Part shown: piece after piece, positions 34,520-46,939 of the stretch
How positions within the stretch are numbered: the first letter of the stretch is position 1
How the letters are laid out: the number at the start of each line of letters is the position of its first letter
Source of the DNA: Chrysaora quinquecirrha
Lineage: Eukaryota > Cnidaria > Scyphozoa > Semaeostomeae > Pelagiidae
Length of the DNA: 64,000 nt
Direction: 5' to 3'
NCBI GenBank assembly: GCA_014526335.1
Contig: JACTAT010000060.1
Span: 8,349,686-8,413,685, forward strand
Position numbers and translations under genes: made by a program
Notes under the pieces: generated by a model
Seen by the model: only the letters and a program-made list of their open reading frames with translations
Databases searched by the model: none
Told to the model about the DNA's origin: nothing

Positions 34520-34998
34520 AGGGCCTCTTTTAAGGGGATAAAACTAGGGGGGCAAAAAATTTAAGGGGACTTATTGTTCTATTTTTATCTTCAGCACTTT
34601 CTTTCACAGTGCGAGTCCAGTCTTCTTCTTTTAGCCTTTTGGTCAGGAATTCATGCCCAGCCAGCCACGTCGTGCAGAGCTGGAGAAATAACAAGGGGGC
34701 ATCTCTACCTCAGTTTGAGAATTATACAGGATAAGTTACACTTATGCTACAGCTGGTTGTAAATGCGCTGAAGGCGTACAGCGCCCCAGACGTGTTCCTA
34801 ATTAGGGAGTCTGGGGGCATACTCTCCAGAAATTTTTCAAAATACAACCTCCAGATTGGCCTAGATTGGCTATTCTTGGCAGTTTTCTTTTGAGAGGACC
34901 TTGTACTAGGGGGGCAACTTAATTAAACTAGGTGGGCAATGATAGGGACTAGGGGCAATGTGCTTTTAGCATGTGCTACTCTGTTAAAAGAGGCCCTG
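34520..34998. mobile_element. Inverted-repeat element (gggcctcttttaa ends)
   Basis: gagggcctcttttaagggg at the left faces ctgttaaaagaggccctg at the right. Subterminal actaggggggcaa repeats occur at both ends. No coding capacity. Confidence 0.65.
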
Positions 34999-36808
34999 AT
35001 TGAGTGACGGAAACTACGGGTTATGTCTCTTGATTATATCGCTTTTAAAAGAAGAGGTATTAAAGAGTATCTTACAAAGATAATCTTAACTACAGATGCC
35101 CTAAATATGGCACAAAGACACAAATATCTCTTCAGTTTGCACAGCGCGTCTCTTTACCCACCTTATACTAGCATTCTATCGATATCTAGGTTTTCCAGCC
35201 TTGGGGATGACTCACATATCGATTTTGTCACATGAAACGTGCTGGGACATTTTCGGTAGATATACATCGTTTGAATGACCCCTTAGAACTGCGTGTCAAT
35301 TGTACCTTGACAGTGGAATTATTCACGGCGCAGCGCCTTGCATCGCAATCCAGCGACCCGCGATGCGCGATGTAAAATCGACTTCTGCAGATCTTCGACG
35401 TGTAGTTAAGGCAGTCTTAAACGACCCAGTTTGTTTGCATTTTGTACCAGTCATTTAGGCTTATTACATTCCACCCAATCTTTCGGAATAAGCTGCTTAC
35501 AACTCAACAACATAATTGCTGTTTCCTCGGAGTGGAGCGGGGTGGTCGAGTGTGGAGGAGCGTAGACTACCACGAATGCTATAAGTCTACCAGGCATTCA
35601 GACAAGGTAGGTTTTATCACGTGGTCGTGATTATTGCAACTTGATTGGCGATTCATAAATAGAGACAAAAGAATCTGCAGAGTGAGTGAGAAGGAAAAAG
35701 ACAACAACACAAGTAAACCCAGCACCATTTTTAATTATGATTGACAAACATCTTCACTTTTAAGTACCTGTCTCTACTTTCCATCTTCATAAAAATATCA
35801 TATTTACAAACACTCATTTAAAAACATTTCTTTTCTTTACTTTGCCTTATAATCATCAAACCACTAACTGTTCTATCGATGTCGTCATGTAATATATGGT
35901 TACTTACATACAGTAAAGGAAGTTGAATAATAATTAACAGATACCCAAATATTGTAAAAGCTTTATTAAGCCCCCCAACTCTACCCCCTCTCTCTTAAGC
36001 CCCCTCTCTATTTAGCACCCTTTTCCTTTTCAAGCAACAGCTCGCTGCTCACTCTTTATTAAGTTCCCTTATTTTGATCAGTGACTTGTATAGAAGTAAG
36101 TGTGCAAAGCTAACTGGAAAATATAGTGATGGTATGCAATATCCTAAAAACATGTCTTCTGAATGGCAATAGCTAGTTGAAACTATTGCAATATTTATTT
36201 CTTATCTATAAGTGTAAAACTATCCTTTCTTGGTCTTGGCTTAACAGAGCTTTTACAATACATCTAATAGTATAAGACTCACTTAGTTAAGCTACCACTT
36301 AGTTAAGATACTAATTTCAATGAAGTGCAGTACACGATATAGGATTAAAACACATTAAAAGAGTACGTTAAACTACCCTTCATATCCCGTTCAAGGGACA
36401 GGAAGAAAAGAGAAAAGCCTTTCCCAGGGTCGTACAGTCACTATTATCTAGTAAACCTGTTATGGTTATTTTTCTTATCAATGCTACTCTTGATCAGGCA
36501 GCAAGTGTACCAGCCAGAAACCAAATTGCGAAACCAATTTTAGTTTTCCCTAAGGCTGGCGCAGAATATCCATGCAAAGAACAAGAGACCAAAGCCACTA
36601 AAGTCACTAATTGAGCTTTGCCAATCTTGCCCTTTCCCAAAAAAGTTGTTAAAGCTATTATAGCTATTGTATTATAATAATGATATACATAGCTACAATA
36701 GACATGATAAAAACTTAAATGTCCCAATAATAACTCAAGAACTAAACGATCCCTATTCCCATTTACTTACATCAAGTTTTCTTTTTTCTTATATGTTTCT
36801 TTGATAAA

Positions 36809-37994
36809 TTAGTAGTTGATGTCGCTAGGTGAACCTGGCATGTCAACCAAACCTTGCAAAGCAGATACAGTGGCCTTAAGAGAGATATTCTCACGTTTGA
36901 GCATATCATTCTCTTTGGCTAAGGCATCACACTTCTTAATGACTTCAATTTCTTTTCTTCGTCTGTCTTCGCGGGATTTTCTGGCAGATATGTTATTTTT
37001 AATTCTGAGCATCCAGTAACGGTTATCTTTAGCAGCAACGGGGACTGCGTTCTTTTTAGACTTCTTACGGATTGGAAGTGGGTTGTACACATAGTTATGG
37101 TTAGAACGTGCTTGCAAACTCATCATACCATGCTTGTTATTTGCTGTTACTATGACTGGCACTTTACGAGCTGCAAACAATTTCCCATCATTGGCTTTTT
37201 CGTTGAAATTCTTTCCAGAATCTTCCTGTTTGCCATAATTACTTTTAGGCTCTGCTTCTAGTTTTTGGCTGGAGCTTTCTGCACAGTATATCTGTGCATA
37301 ATCAACCAACCAGCTGTAACGCATGTTTTGATTTGCAGAGAAACTTTTCCAGTGATCAACAGCACGTGACTGTGGCTCAGCACCGGAGTCAATATCAGTG
37401 TGGTAGTCTATAAATTGAAAAATCACCATTACAGTTGCTTCTATTAACCATAATCATTATCATAATCATAATCATAATCATCAACAACATCATCATCATT
37501 GCCATCATCATCATCATCGTCATCATGATTATCATCATCATCATCACCATCATAATCATCTTCATCACTATTATCATCATCATCTTCATCATCGTCGTCA
37601 TCATCATTATCACCATCATCATCAGCATCATCATCATCATAATCATCATTATCATCATCATCATCATCATTATCATTAGCGCAATCAAGATTATTATCTT
37701 CGTTCTGCTTAAATCGTTATGAACGCTTTCACGGTTTTCAATTCAGTTGATACATTGATATACTTCATCAGCTCCAAATCTTATTACCGAATTCAATATT
37801 ACACAATGTAATAAAATAAATTAAAAATAAGAAAGTATATGTATGTGGATCGTTCTTTTTCCTCATGCAATAATATCGATAAAAAACCGATACCTAATAA
37901 AAATATTCTAATATAATAGTATCGATAAAAAAAATTACTTACTGTGGTCAATACCCTTGGTTGTGGAACAGAGAAACGCACTTGTGTTAGCCAT
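36809..37994 (-). CDS. bZIP transcription factor, PAR-like
   Basis: Two coding exons, 37994-37943 and 37407-36809, join in phase to give 216 aa. The C-terminal third is a clear bZIP. The basic region at about residues 144-170 reads RYWMLRIKNNISARKSR then EDRRRKE, followed by leucines exactly seven apart (about 180, 187, 194, 201). The YWxxRxKNNxxAxxSRxxRR pattern is that of the PAR/E4BP4 group (HLF, TEF, DBP, NFIL3), which bind TTAYRTAA-type sites and often serve circadian or metabolic programs. I do not see a proline-and-acid-rich PAR domain, so subgroup placement is tentative. Exon 1 is tiny (17 residues). The intron between is filled by an (ATC)n array. Confidence 0.85.
37440..37690. repeat. 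(ATC)n microsatellite in bZIP intron 1
   Basis: An atcatcatc run about 240 bp long ends roughly 30 bp from the exon 2 acceptor. The poly-Met and poly-Ile open frames are artefacts. Confidence 0.95.
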
Positions 37995-39746
37995 CTTTCT
38001 GAAAAGTGAACGCGCAAATGAAAACTGAAAGGCGAGCAGCTTTCATTTATTCGCTCAGAAGGCACGTGTATTCAGATTTTTCACGATATCCCCTTCCGAA
38101 GATTTCAGCTAATAAGCGACCAATTTCAGTGCAGAAATAATCTAAAAACAGAGACAGATGAGGAATCTGTGTCCGGTAACTGAGACAGGTGATTTCAAAA
38201 CAGCAAATACAGTTTCCAGCTTTCATTTCATTAATATTTGATTATCAACTTTTACTTTTCGATCTTTCAGATCTTCAAAATGCGATATCATTTTCTAATT
38301 TTCAGTTAAACGATATTAAATGAGAAAGGCAATAAATCAAATAAAATTAAAAGTGGTATAATGAAAGATAGGTAGGATGGGGAAAAGGGAAATGAAAAAT
38401 AGTCAACATTTTTTAAAAAGAACTGCCTTTTTCAAAGAAGGAAAAACTGCTTCCATGAAATTTTCAGATTTGAGAACTGAACGCATTCATGAGTTTATGG
38501 TCGGTTAGTGTCTTTTTTGTGTATTCTCATAGAACCCAAAGTTTGTTGTTTTGTGTTGGTAAATTCAATTGTTGATTACTTTGCTGAAGAAGCAAGTTGA
38601 ATTTTAAGCAAACAAACAATTAGACAAATTAGAAAATCGAAATTTGAAATTATGAAATTTGACGGAAGAAATAAAGACACGGATCGATCTTTGACTATAC
38701 TTCGGAACATTGATATTCATTGGTAAATTGATAGAAATCGAAGTAGAGCTACTTATGATAAGCGATAATGATGATGATTATGATGGTGATTATGACGATG
38801 ATGATGATGATTATGATGATGATTATGACGATGATGACGATGATGATGATGATGATGTTGTTGTTGTTGATGACTGATGACTACAATTATGTTCATGATA
38901 TTGATGATTATGATGATCATCTGGTTCCATTCATTTGCAGTCCAAAATCACATAAATTGTACGTTACGCATGCATCTCCTCGACCAGTCCCAAACTTTTC
39001 CTACAAGCGAATCTCTCTGTAGTTTTTATTTTTACACTGAATGTTCAGTTAAATCAAGGAACTATTAAGGAACTTTTGGAACTACAATTGACTCAATAAG
39101 TGGTCACAAACTAAGGAAGTTTTAGAACTAGGCGATGAGCTAAAATTCTTTATAAAAAAAGTAAAGTCGTTTAATACATTATTTCTTTAATGTTTTGTTT
39201 TTATTATTATTTCTTATTAGTAGCGTTATTCTCAATAAGATGTCAAACTATCTTCAAGATGTCTCTGTATTTTGAATTTTAGCAAAAATATAAAACTGCA
39301 TTTTGAGTCACTCATGATCGGAACGTGTTTTACCGCTTGAAATCAGTAGTCGTTTTTTTGAAGTTAATTTCTAATTATATATTGCTGAGAAATTTTGGCA
39401 TTTTGAGTTAATAATATTATGAAAATATAACACTCGATTGGAACTTCTCTTAAAGGTTGTCGGAGAAATCTTTTCGGAGAAAAGGATTAAAGACTGAAGT
39501 AGATTTCAACTTCATTTTGAAACGGTTTGATGTTGTGATGAAATGAATTTGCTAGGCCATATGATTTTCGATTTTCGTTTTATATTTATTTGAAAATTCA
39601 ATCAAAGTTTGACTGAGCAAGTATTTTTGTCACGTTATCAGTTCACAGTTAAGACACAAATATGCAGCAGATGGTGTTTGAACGCATGTATCCGCTGACA
39701 ACGATCAAGAGAATTTAAGAACAGGATCTTACCTCGCGCTGAATCT
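37995..39746. other. bZIP upstream region and gap to DUSP12
   Basis: The bZIP promoter should lie just above 37995. A (GATGAT)n array spans 38765-38875. A family A MITE fragment (ggttccattcatttgcag ... aaggaacttttggaacta ... ttctttataaaaaaag) spans about 38930-39170. The rest is AT-rich with no gene seen. Confidence 0.6.
38765..38875. repeat. (GATGAT)n microsatellite
   Basis: A gat/tgatgattatgatga run ending in ttgttgttgttga. Confidence 0.95.
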
Positions 39747-42700
39747 CTAACACGTGACTTGATTAGGAAAATTCACATCAACTTTGCTTCGTAGAATTTG
39801 AAATGATGGTTTGACTTTCCAGCTACATGAGCAAAAGGTCCCTAAAAGTTAAATAGAAGGTGTTTTATGATAAAAATATTCCCGCCTCGGGAAGGCAAAA
39901 TGTCAGCAGCGAGTGGGAGACATCAGATACGTGTTTTCCTTAGAGAAGCCTATTCTTATCGTCGTGAAACACTAGACAAAGATCTGAGTCAAATGTTTCT
40001 GCTATTTCAGAAACAACTCAAGTTAAATAAAGATACGTCTGACATCGGTAAAGGTGAAATGGTGTTTTAGCGCCAGTCGCTAGGATCTCAGTAGTAGGTT
40101 AACTAATCGAGACCTCAACCCTGGCTCTGGCTGTGACGCTACGGTGGCTGGGCTCGCACCCTGAGCTCCTGACACCACGAGTCGGCTGGATCAACTTTAG
40201 AGGGCGCAGGCATCGTGAAGCTCTTGCCTGGATCATTCGGGCGGCACGTTCACGGCACTTTAAAATATACGCTCTGCTCTCAGTTCCGTCGAGAGGGGGG
40301 GGGGGGGCAGCGGGTAGAAGGTCCGGGGTCCAGGATTTAGAAGGGCCAACAAAAATTTACTTTCTCTCTTTAACTCTCTGTAACAACTGTTTAGGGACCC
40401 TCTTTAGATTTCATTACGCCCAGGGCCCTGCTACCTCTCGATGACCATGACTGCCTCCCTCGGTCATGATCGCTACTTCTTTAGTCCTAGGAACATTTTT
40501 TCTCACAGGTAATTTTCGTGCGGTATGATCTTACATTTTAGATCGAATGCGATTGCTCATGGCGTATAAGGGATGGAGAAACGAAGCTCCCACGGACAAA
40601 ATAGCAGATGGAATGCTGTCGGAGTTTTCAGGAATGCTTTCAGAGCGAGAGCATGACTATGCTCAGACAAAAGTTTCGTAATTCTTTGTAACTATTTCGG
40701 TTCAATAGCATGAAACCCTGTAACAATCTCAGCAAGACTTCGAGCAACCGCAACAGCGTTGAGTTTAGTTGCGTAACATTTCATAAAATACCCACTCTTT
40801 TCATGGTTATCGATTGAATAAGAACTATGACCACGTGACATAACAACGTGAATAAACAACTATGACACGTGACACAACATACCTTGCCATTGAAAGGACC
40901 CAAGTTTCGACTGGCAATTGTGACAATAAATCTAAAAGAAAAATTATGAATAAAATAACGAAGATTGAATTTGAACACGAATATATAGTCGATTCTGGCC
41001 TTTAAGCATATCAAATCAAGTTGTATATATTTTTCAAAAATCGGATTGAATTTAACACCATTCTGGCCTTTAAGCATATCAAAATAATTTGCTACGAAAT
41101 GTATAAAAAATAAGACAATTTTGTTCCAGTTTATCTGTTCAAGGATGTATTTAGCCAAGTCTTTCATTTTTATGAGTTACTTGCATCGTCTTCCCGAGTT
41201 TCTGTAGACATTTTCAACACACGATATCGAAAATTCCTCACTTTTCAGAAAAGAGGTACCCCTAAATAATGGCACGTCCCCGTACCCCCAAAACTGTTAA
41301 GTTACCCCCCACGCGGACTGCAATCGTGATCACTGTATCGTTGACAGGAATTCTCTACTTAAATTCCACCACCTTACAGAAAATTTCGTGCATTCCCAAA
41401 CCCCTGGCAAATCGTTTATTGGCAACGCATGGTACATAAATTTTACGATATATATGGCATTCGAATTGTGGTAGCGAATTTGGTACCTTTCCTTCCTGCC
41501 TCCTGTATGCTGTGCTTGCCATCCACTGCTCAGGTTCCGTTAAGAAAATCGATGAACATTTATCAGATGCAAAATGTCGAATGTTTGTTGGTTTTAGCAA
41601 TAGTGTTCTAGAAAAAAGAAAAGTTTCTGACATTCAAACTTTCAGAGGAAATTTTATCCGAAACTTGAACCGCCCGAACGATTAAATATCTCCCCAAAAA
41701 TTGTCCGTAGCCTTTTTTTACAACTTTTGTTTAAAAAAATACTTTCAACATTTTCAGTGTGTGATGCCTCATTTCTGATATACTGGACGGAAATTTCCCA
41801 AGTACAGTTGACATCCGCTATCTCAAACTCTCAAGGGAAACTGGAATTTGTTCGAGATAGCGAATGTTCGAAATAACGGATGCCCCATATAAATATAAAA
41901 ATTATAGCTTTTAAGTCAGAAAAGGAACCCCTATTAACATGCAGGGTTACTGATCCCAAATTTCATCAAATAATTCTGGTATTTTTTACATAGGAGTCAA
42001 AGCTCATTTGCTTTCATCCGAGCTTTCATCCCTACTATCGGTGAAATTGAGATAATGGTGCAGCAGCACATCTCGAAAGAGAACAGCTTTATCTATTGTA
42101 TACATGGGCAGCATATCACTTAGCTGCTACGATTCCCGCTCCGCTATGCGAACTTATACATATTTTCAGTCTCTTTATCCATTTCAGCAGAAAATTTGGC
42201 AAAGTTGGAGATAAAGAGCAGATTTTCCTCCATGGGAAATTGAAAATGGTTCGAGACAGCGAATGTTCGAGATAACGGGGTTCGAGATAGCGGATGATTT
42301 TTCTATACAAACTCGTATACCAAAACGAGGGGAAATGGAAAATCGTTCGAGATAGCGAATGTTCGAGATAGCGGGCAGTCGAGATAGCGGATGTCAACTG
42401 TATAACAATTTCCCTGGGGAAAATATTCTCAACGAACTGCAAAACAGAACTTTTGAAAACAGTTCTGAAAAAGGAGTCCAAAACGTTTTGGTCCCATGCT
42501 ATTTGTCCCAATTTTGTCCATCCGAAACTTATCATCATCTTAATCATCTTTCTAGCTATTCTACAAGTTATGAAAGGACTCCTTTCTTGCAGGGATATGA
42601 AAGCAGGTTTTTTCGTAAATCTGAAATTTTTAATGATTAGCAGGTGATAAACGTAATGATGCAGCGGGGGAGACAACATAGCAACAGATTAGAAACATGT

Positions 42701-45569
42701 CCTGCAGTCAACAGATTGCAAAAGCCTTACTTTTCCTTGTAGTAGGAACAGCTTAAAAATTAGAATGCATAATGTAACTGTAACATTATACATGTCTTCT
42801 TTCACGTTATAATTTTCTGTGCTTTCTGTCTATTTACGTCAATATTTTTTCTAATCAAACTTTCTGTTAGACTTAGTTGCATGATATTAGATTGAATAAT
42901 TTCTAACTGTTAAAGAAATCATGTGACTTGTCAATACTATTACTAGAATTTCTGCAAATAAGTAGAATAAGTCGACCTAAAGTCAGCTTAAAGACAGTTG
43001 ATTATTCAAGATAGAGAATCATCTCTCAAATTCGTCAGACTCTGTGTGTTCTTGGCCACACTTAAAACTCAAGCAGCCAAGATCCTGATGCTACAAATGA
43101 TTCCAGCTACAGCCATGCGGGTAGGGGTAGCCCTGTCCTTATCCACAAATGTTCTAAAGATTGCAAAATATCACAACTGTTAATTATCATAAACACATTT
43201 CTACATGCATCACTTCATAATATCATCTTTCAAAAGCTTTTACCATGAACCCATGAACCCACTTGCATGCGTTGAAATATTTTTCACATGAATTCAGCAA
43301 TACGAAAAATAAATGAATAACGTATTTCTATTCTGCTTACCTGCATTTTTTACATTTCACATCCAACAGCTGGAGATTTTCAATATCTTTATTAAATTCT
43401 AACTCCTTATTACGATACAAATCTAGGAAATAAGAAATAAGAAATGATGAGTTATATTAAGGAAAGATTTTTCACCAAACATGCTATACTAATTAACTTT
43501 GAAACATATAGAGTTACCACAAGGGTAGAAAAACTTTTATATTGGAAGCAGTACTGTCAAGAGGGGGTCTCTGGTGGGGTAAAAGGGCTCAAGTTGTTAT
43601 AAGGGGCCTGCAAAAATTGAAACTCTTTATGCTTTCCCAAAAACCTCCTAAGAGCTGGATACCATTAAATTTGGCAGAGGCCAGCACTGCTTCTTGATGA
43701 TCCTGATTCAAAGACACATTTGGTGTGGAAAAGTTTTTAAAGACTTTTTACAGACCTGTTTTTGTTATGAATTTGTCCATGACATATTTTCTTAACAAAG
43801 GATGATCACCATTGACGAGATTTCCCATTTTTTCATAAATTCTAAGCTGTTCTTGAAAACCAGGATTTGGGCTGAAAGTAAGCAAGATAAGTTACAAGAA
43901 ATACCTACTGAATTAATTATCTATGGTGATGGTCAGGGAGTTGGTTCCCAGCAGCCACAATATTCAACCGACATAGGTGGGCCAACTCTGCCATGGTAGT
44001 GGGGAACTCTATAACAGAGGTATGGTAACTTGTGGCGGGTCCACTGTGGTCCAGCTTGTCTACAAGCCATATTAAATTGCATATTAAATAGAGAATGCAG
44101 TTGCCCCCTTTGTAAACAAGAACAATTGCTTTTGTCCAAAAACAAAAGAGGAAAACAATGCTTTCCTTCCTTAAAAGACCTTTTCAAAGAGGTCTGGGTT
44201 CATGCAACATTTTTCAGAGAAGGGACGCCTCTCTTCTTGCAACAAGCTGTGTTATAGGCATTGCAGGGGGGAAGTGCATCAATTATTGCCCAAAATTCAT
44301 GTTTTATTGTGAGACAAAGGATTCAAGGCTCATCATATCTGCTAAAGGAGGCATTTAATCAAGTATTTTAATCTTTACTAGTTACATTTAGTTTTCCAAG
44401 TTTCTGTAGATATTCACAAAATTTATTGCCACAGATTCCTTTTCTCTTTTTGACTTCCATTATTCACAAATTTGAAGAAAAATTTGCTGCACCACCTCTT
44501 CTAAAGCTAAACACTCTTTTTTTTTATAAGAAACTAAGATTTTTTTCAGTACTCAAAGTTTCTTAGTTTTTGGACAATTTTGGTACTGAAAGTTTCTTAG
44601 CAGTTTCTTAGGGATCAAATTTTTTTAGTGCCAAAACAGGTAATTGACACTTTAATTTGACAAATAGAAGAAACAATATAATTCACGTTTACATGAGCTG
44701 TTCTTTTTGTAAAAATAGACACTTATGGTGTGACAGAAGTTCGTTTTTTGATGCTATATTCAACTCTAAAGACTATTGAGACCTGCGAGTTGCTGATCAT
44801 TTTGGGTCGAGTACTGAAAGTTTCTTAACCAATATTGATCTCAGTACTGAGTTTCTTAAACATGTTTCTTATAGAAAAAAAGAGTGTATGGCAATCTTGG
44901 TTGTGCAGCTAGAGAGGGTTCCCTTATTCAAGATGTTTGCCATCTTCCAGAAAAAGGTTGTGCTGACCCAGACCTCTTTGACAAGGTCTATTGGTGAACT
45001 ACGTGCCTTTGTGTATAAGGTAGCTTTAACAATGAATATAGATTAACATTACCAAACATCTTGCTTTTTACTTTTGACATCTCTGAATGCTTCATCAAAA
45101 GTCATTCTTTCACTTTTCATCAGATATGCGATAATGATAGATGCACTTCTTGACATTCCAGCGAAACTACAAAACAATAAATTGCAATTAGGGGATGGGC
45201 TAAAGAATTTAGGGTATGCGGCTCTGTTCTGTGTGTGTAAATTGTACATTTGATAATTGTACATACCACTGTATATTTAGTTTTGTTAAATATTTACCAG
45301 TGAACCACTGTTATATCTGTTGATTTCCTTTCTGTTAACTTGATCAGTGCATCTTCGAGTACACTGAACAAATTGAAGTCTGGCTTATCAATCACGTGCA
45401 AGTAATCAACACGGATGCCATGCTGGCCTAAGGTCAGTTGAAGATGAACAGGAAGTTCCTTGCTGTCCACCGTTAGAACATGCGTGACTCCTGTCGAGTA
45501 GAGCTGCACAGTTTTGTTTATTATGTCATCTAGAGATGCTATTAGTAATCCTTCTCGGATTTCATGCAT
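39747..45569 (-). CDS. DUSP12: DUSP12-like dual-specificity phosphatase with C-terminal zinc domain
   Basis: Exons: 45569-45298, 45166-45053, 43871-43756, 43422-43341, one unresolved, 41607-41487, 40931-40883, 39841-39747. The phosphatase domain carries HCFAGMSRS across the first intron (catalytic Cys at residue 91, Arg six positions on) and PNPGFQEQLRIYEKMG. The C-terminal part has VKCKKC, then CSSIFLTEPEQWM, YCHNCQSKLGSFQW and FCSCSWKVKPSFQILRSKV. These match the DUSP12 zinc-binding domain, which has been linked to ribosome biogenesis and cell-cycle control. Phases agree everywhere except around the unresolved exon between 43341 and 41607. Candidates with an in-phase acceptor are at about 42620 and 43160, neither convincing. 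Gene order supports a promoter shared with the next gene. Confidence 0.88.
40046..40200 (-). mobile_element. tRNA-derived SINE, copy 3 (truncated)
   Basis: tgaaatggtgttttagcgcc, ctaggatctcagtagtaggt and gtgacgctacggtggctggg match the body and tail of the SINE. The head is cut short after cgagtcggctggatcaa. It lies in a DUSP12 intron. Confidence 0.75.
41805..42400. mobile_element. Non-autonomous pogo/Tigger-like element, copy 2
   Basis: Same cagttgacatccgctatctc terminal repeats as at 14363-14915, again bordered by TA, but in the opposite orientation. The interior, including ggaacccctattaac and gcatcaccattatctcaatt-type words, is shared. It lies in a DUSP12 intron. Confidence 0.85.
44510..44888. 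mobile_element. MITE, family A
   Basis: The ends acactcttttttttttataa and tcttatagaaaaaaagagtg are inverted. The interior repeats agtttcttag and ttcagtactcaaag motifs. It lies in a DUSP12 intron. Confidence 0.75.
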
Positions 45570-45738
45570 TATAACAAGTCGTAACTGCGTTTCAAATTAA
45601 GAGAGACAGACAAAAAGAAGGCAAGCAACAAGCCCGCCATTCGCAAAATTCGAAAAGAATCTTGATTTTGTCTAAGCCTCGTTTAGATTATCTCACTTTT
45701 CTTCATAAAGAGGCCTATAAAAATTTTTTTTTCTCAAA
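45570..45738. promoter_or_regulatory. Putative bidirectional promoter, DUSP12-like / BBLN-like
   Basis: Only 169 bp separate two start codons pointing away from each other. The gap includes gcaagcaacaagcccgccattcgc and must hold both 5' UTRs or their starts. A shared promoter is inferred from spacing alone. No TATA box is evident. Confidence 0.55.
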
Positions 45739-46634
45739 ATGGCTGCCAATCATATGGATAATGATGGTGATCAAAACAGTGAAAATGACCCAAAAAATAA
45801 TGTAAATTGCGACGAATCATCAAATGGCCAAGACTCTAATGAAACAGCAATCGATGACCTTAATATACAGGAAGGTTAGTTAAAGAATCGATACGAATCA
45901 GTGCGTAAATGGTGGAGAAAAGAAACGACCTCGATGGGCCTAATAAAAAAAGCAGGCACCTTTCGCACTCTAGGCAGAGGCAGATGGGTATTGTTTACAC
46001 GAGTATCACTAGGGCTTCACTTGGATTTGCCTGTGCTGTGCATACATAACTAACAATCAGTTTGAAATATTCAAAACAACCGATTTGGCTTGCTCTATGG
46101 TTACAGTAAACTATCTGAAGAAGCCAAGTGCTGTAGCCTACGGCCAGATCAGGTGACCGGTGAGAGTGGAGGAGTGCAGAGCCTCAAATCGCGTAAAAGT
46201 TTTGGTCTGGAAAATTTCTGATAGTAAATAAATTCTCTTTGGTCTCAGGCAACGACATAAAGAGAAAAGTTATCAATCCTGCTCAGTTTTGTTTTTGCGA
46301 CTTGATCAGTTACAGTGCGGCGTAATTTGGCTTAACCCCTTAACTGTACTCAACTTTATTGGGAGAATCTTGTATTACCATATCTATAGAATATTTTATT
46401 ATCTTTTATAATGTATCATATTTTTTCGTTTCAGAATATATGGCAATTGACCAAGAACTTGATGCCTTAAACTCATTCGTTGATAACCTTGAAAATCAAA
46501 GTACTACGCTGCACGATAAAGTGAAAGATTTTCTTGAAACAGTAAAGAGCGAAAAGGCTAAAAACACTTCAGAAAAGGAGGAAATCAAGATCAACTCAAA
46601 TAGATTTATATTATTTATTATTTTAATTAACTGA
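45739..46634 (+). CDS. BBLN: Bublin/UPF0184-type coiled-coil protein
   Basis: Two exons, 45739-45874 and 46435-46634, join at GAA G|AA to give 111 aa. The N-terminal half is acidic and Asn-rich (MAANHMDNDGDQNSENDP...). The second exon carries EYMAIDQELDALNSFVDN, then LENQSTTLHDKVKDFLETVK. These align with the conserved core of human BBLN (formerly C9orf16), EYAAINSMLDQINSCLDHLE. BBLN is a small coiled-coil protein linked to intermediate-filament organisation in worm and mammalian epithelia. The last 17 residues (NSNRFILFIILIN) look like read-through into AT-rich sequence, and an alternative last exon is possible. The gene converges on VARS1, with 305 bp between stop codons. Confidence 0.8.
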
Positions 46635-46939
46635 AATTATAGATTATATTAAATTTTTAGTCTTCATTATTATTTTTGACAAATGTAACCTGTATAATTA
46701 GACAATTTTTGTTTTCGTAAAACTAATTATTGAACATCTAAAGACCCGAATGAGATTCCCCATTACTAGTGAGCTGACGAACATTCGTATTTCGATCCGT
46801 TTTTTCACACACGGATCTCTACTAAAATTTTTAATGAAGAGAAACGCAATAATAAAAACAGCAAGTATTTCAAACTTTGAGAAATTGAAAAATAATTCGA
46901 CTATTTTATCATTATAATATTCTAAAATCCGTTTATCAT

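Larger units (their letters stand above)
33353..36808. other. Intergenic region with MITE, SINE and other repeats
   Basis: No exon is recognised. Besides the elements listed separately, 35508-35590 holds the repeat also seen at 21890-22040. The last part (about 36000-36808) is AT-rich and is probably the 3' UTR of the bZIP gene. A 77-aa open frame at 36494-36727 minus has no family resemblance. Confidence 0.5.

Noticed and set aside
36494..36727. 77-aa minus-strand frame with hydrophobic stretches
   Set aside because: It lies where the bZIP 3' UTR is expected and has no recognisable domain.
37395..37722. Poly-Met and poly-Ile frames
   Set aside because: Translation of an (ATC)n array in the bZIP intron.
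40550..40680. Plus-strand frame MRLLMAYKGWRNEAPTDKIA...
   Set aside because: Short, with no family resemblance or splice partner. It lies antisense in a DUSP12 intron.
42487..42620. Possible DUSP12 exon FTKKPAFISLQERSPF
   Set aside because: The acceptor and entry phase fit, but no donor gives the phase needed for the next exon, and resemblance to the family is weak. The exon is left unresolved.
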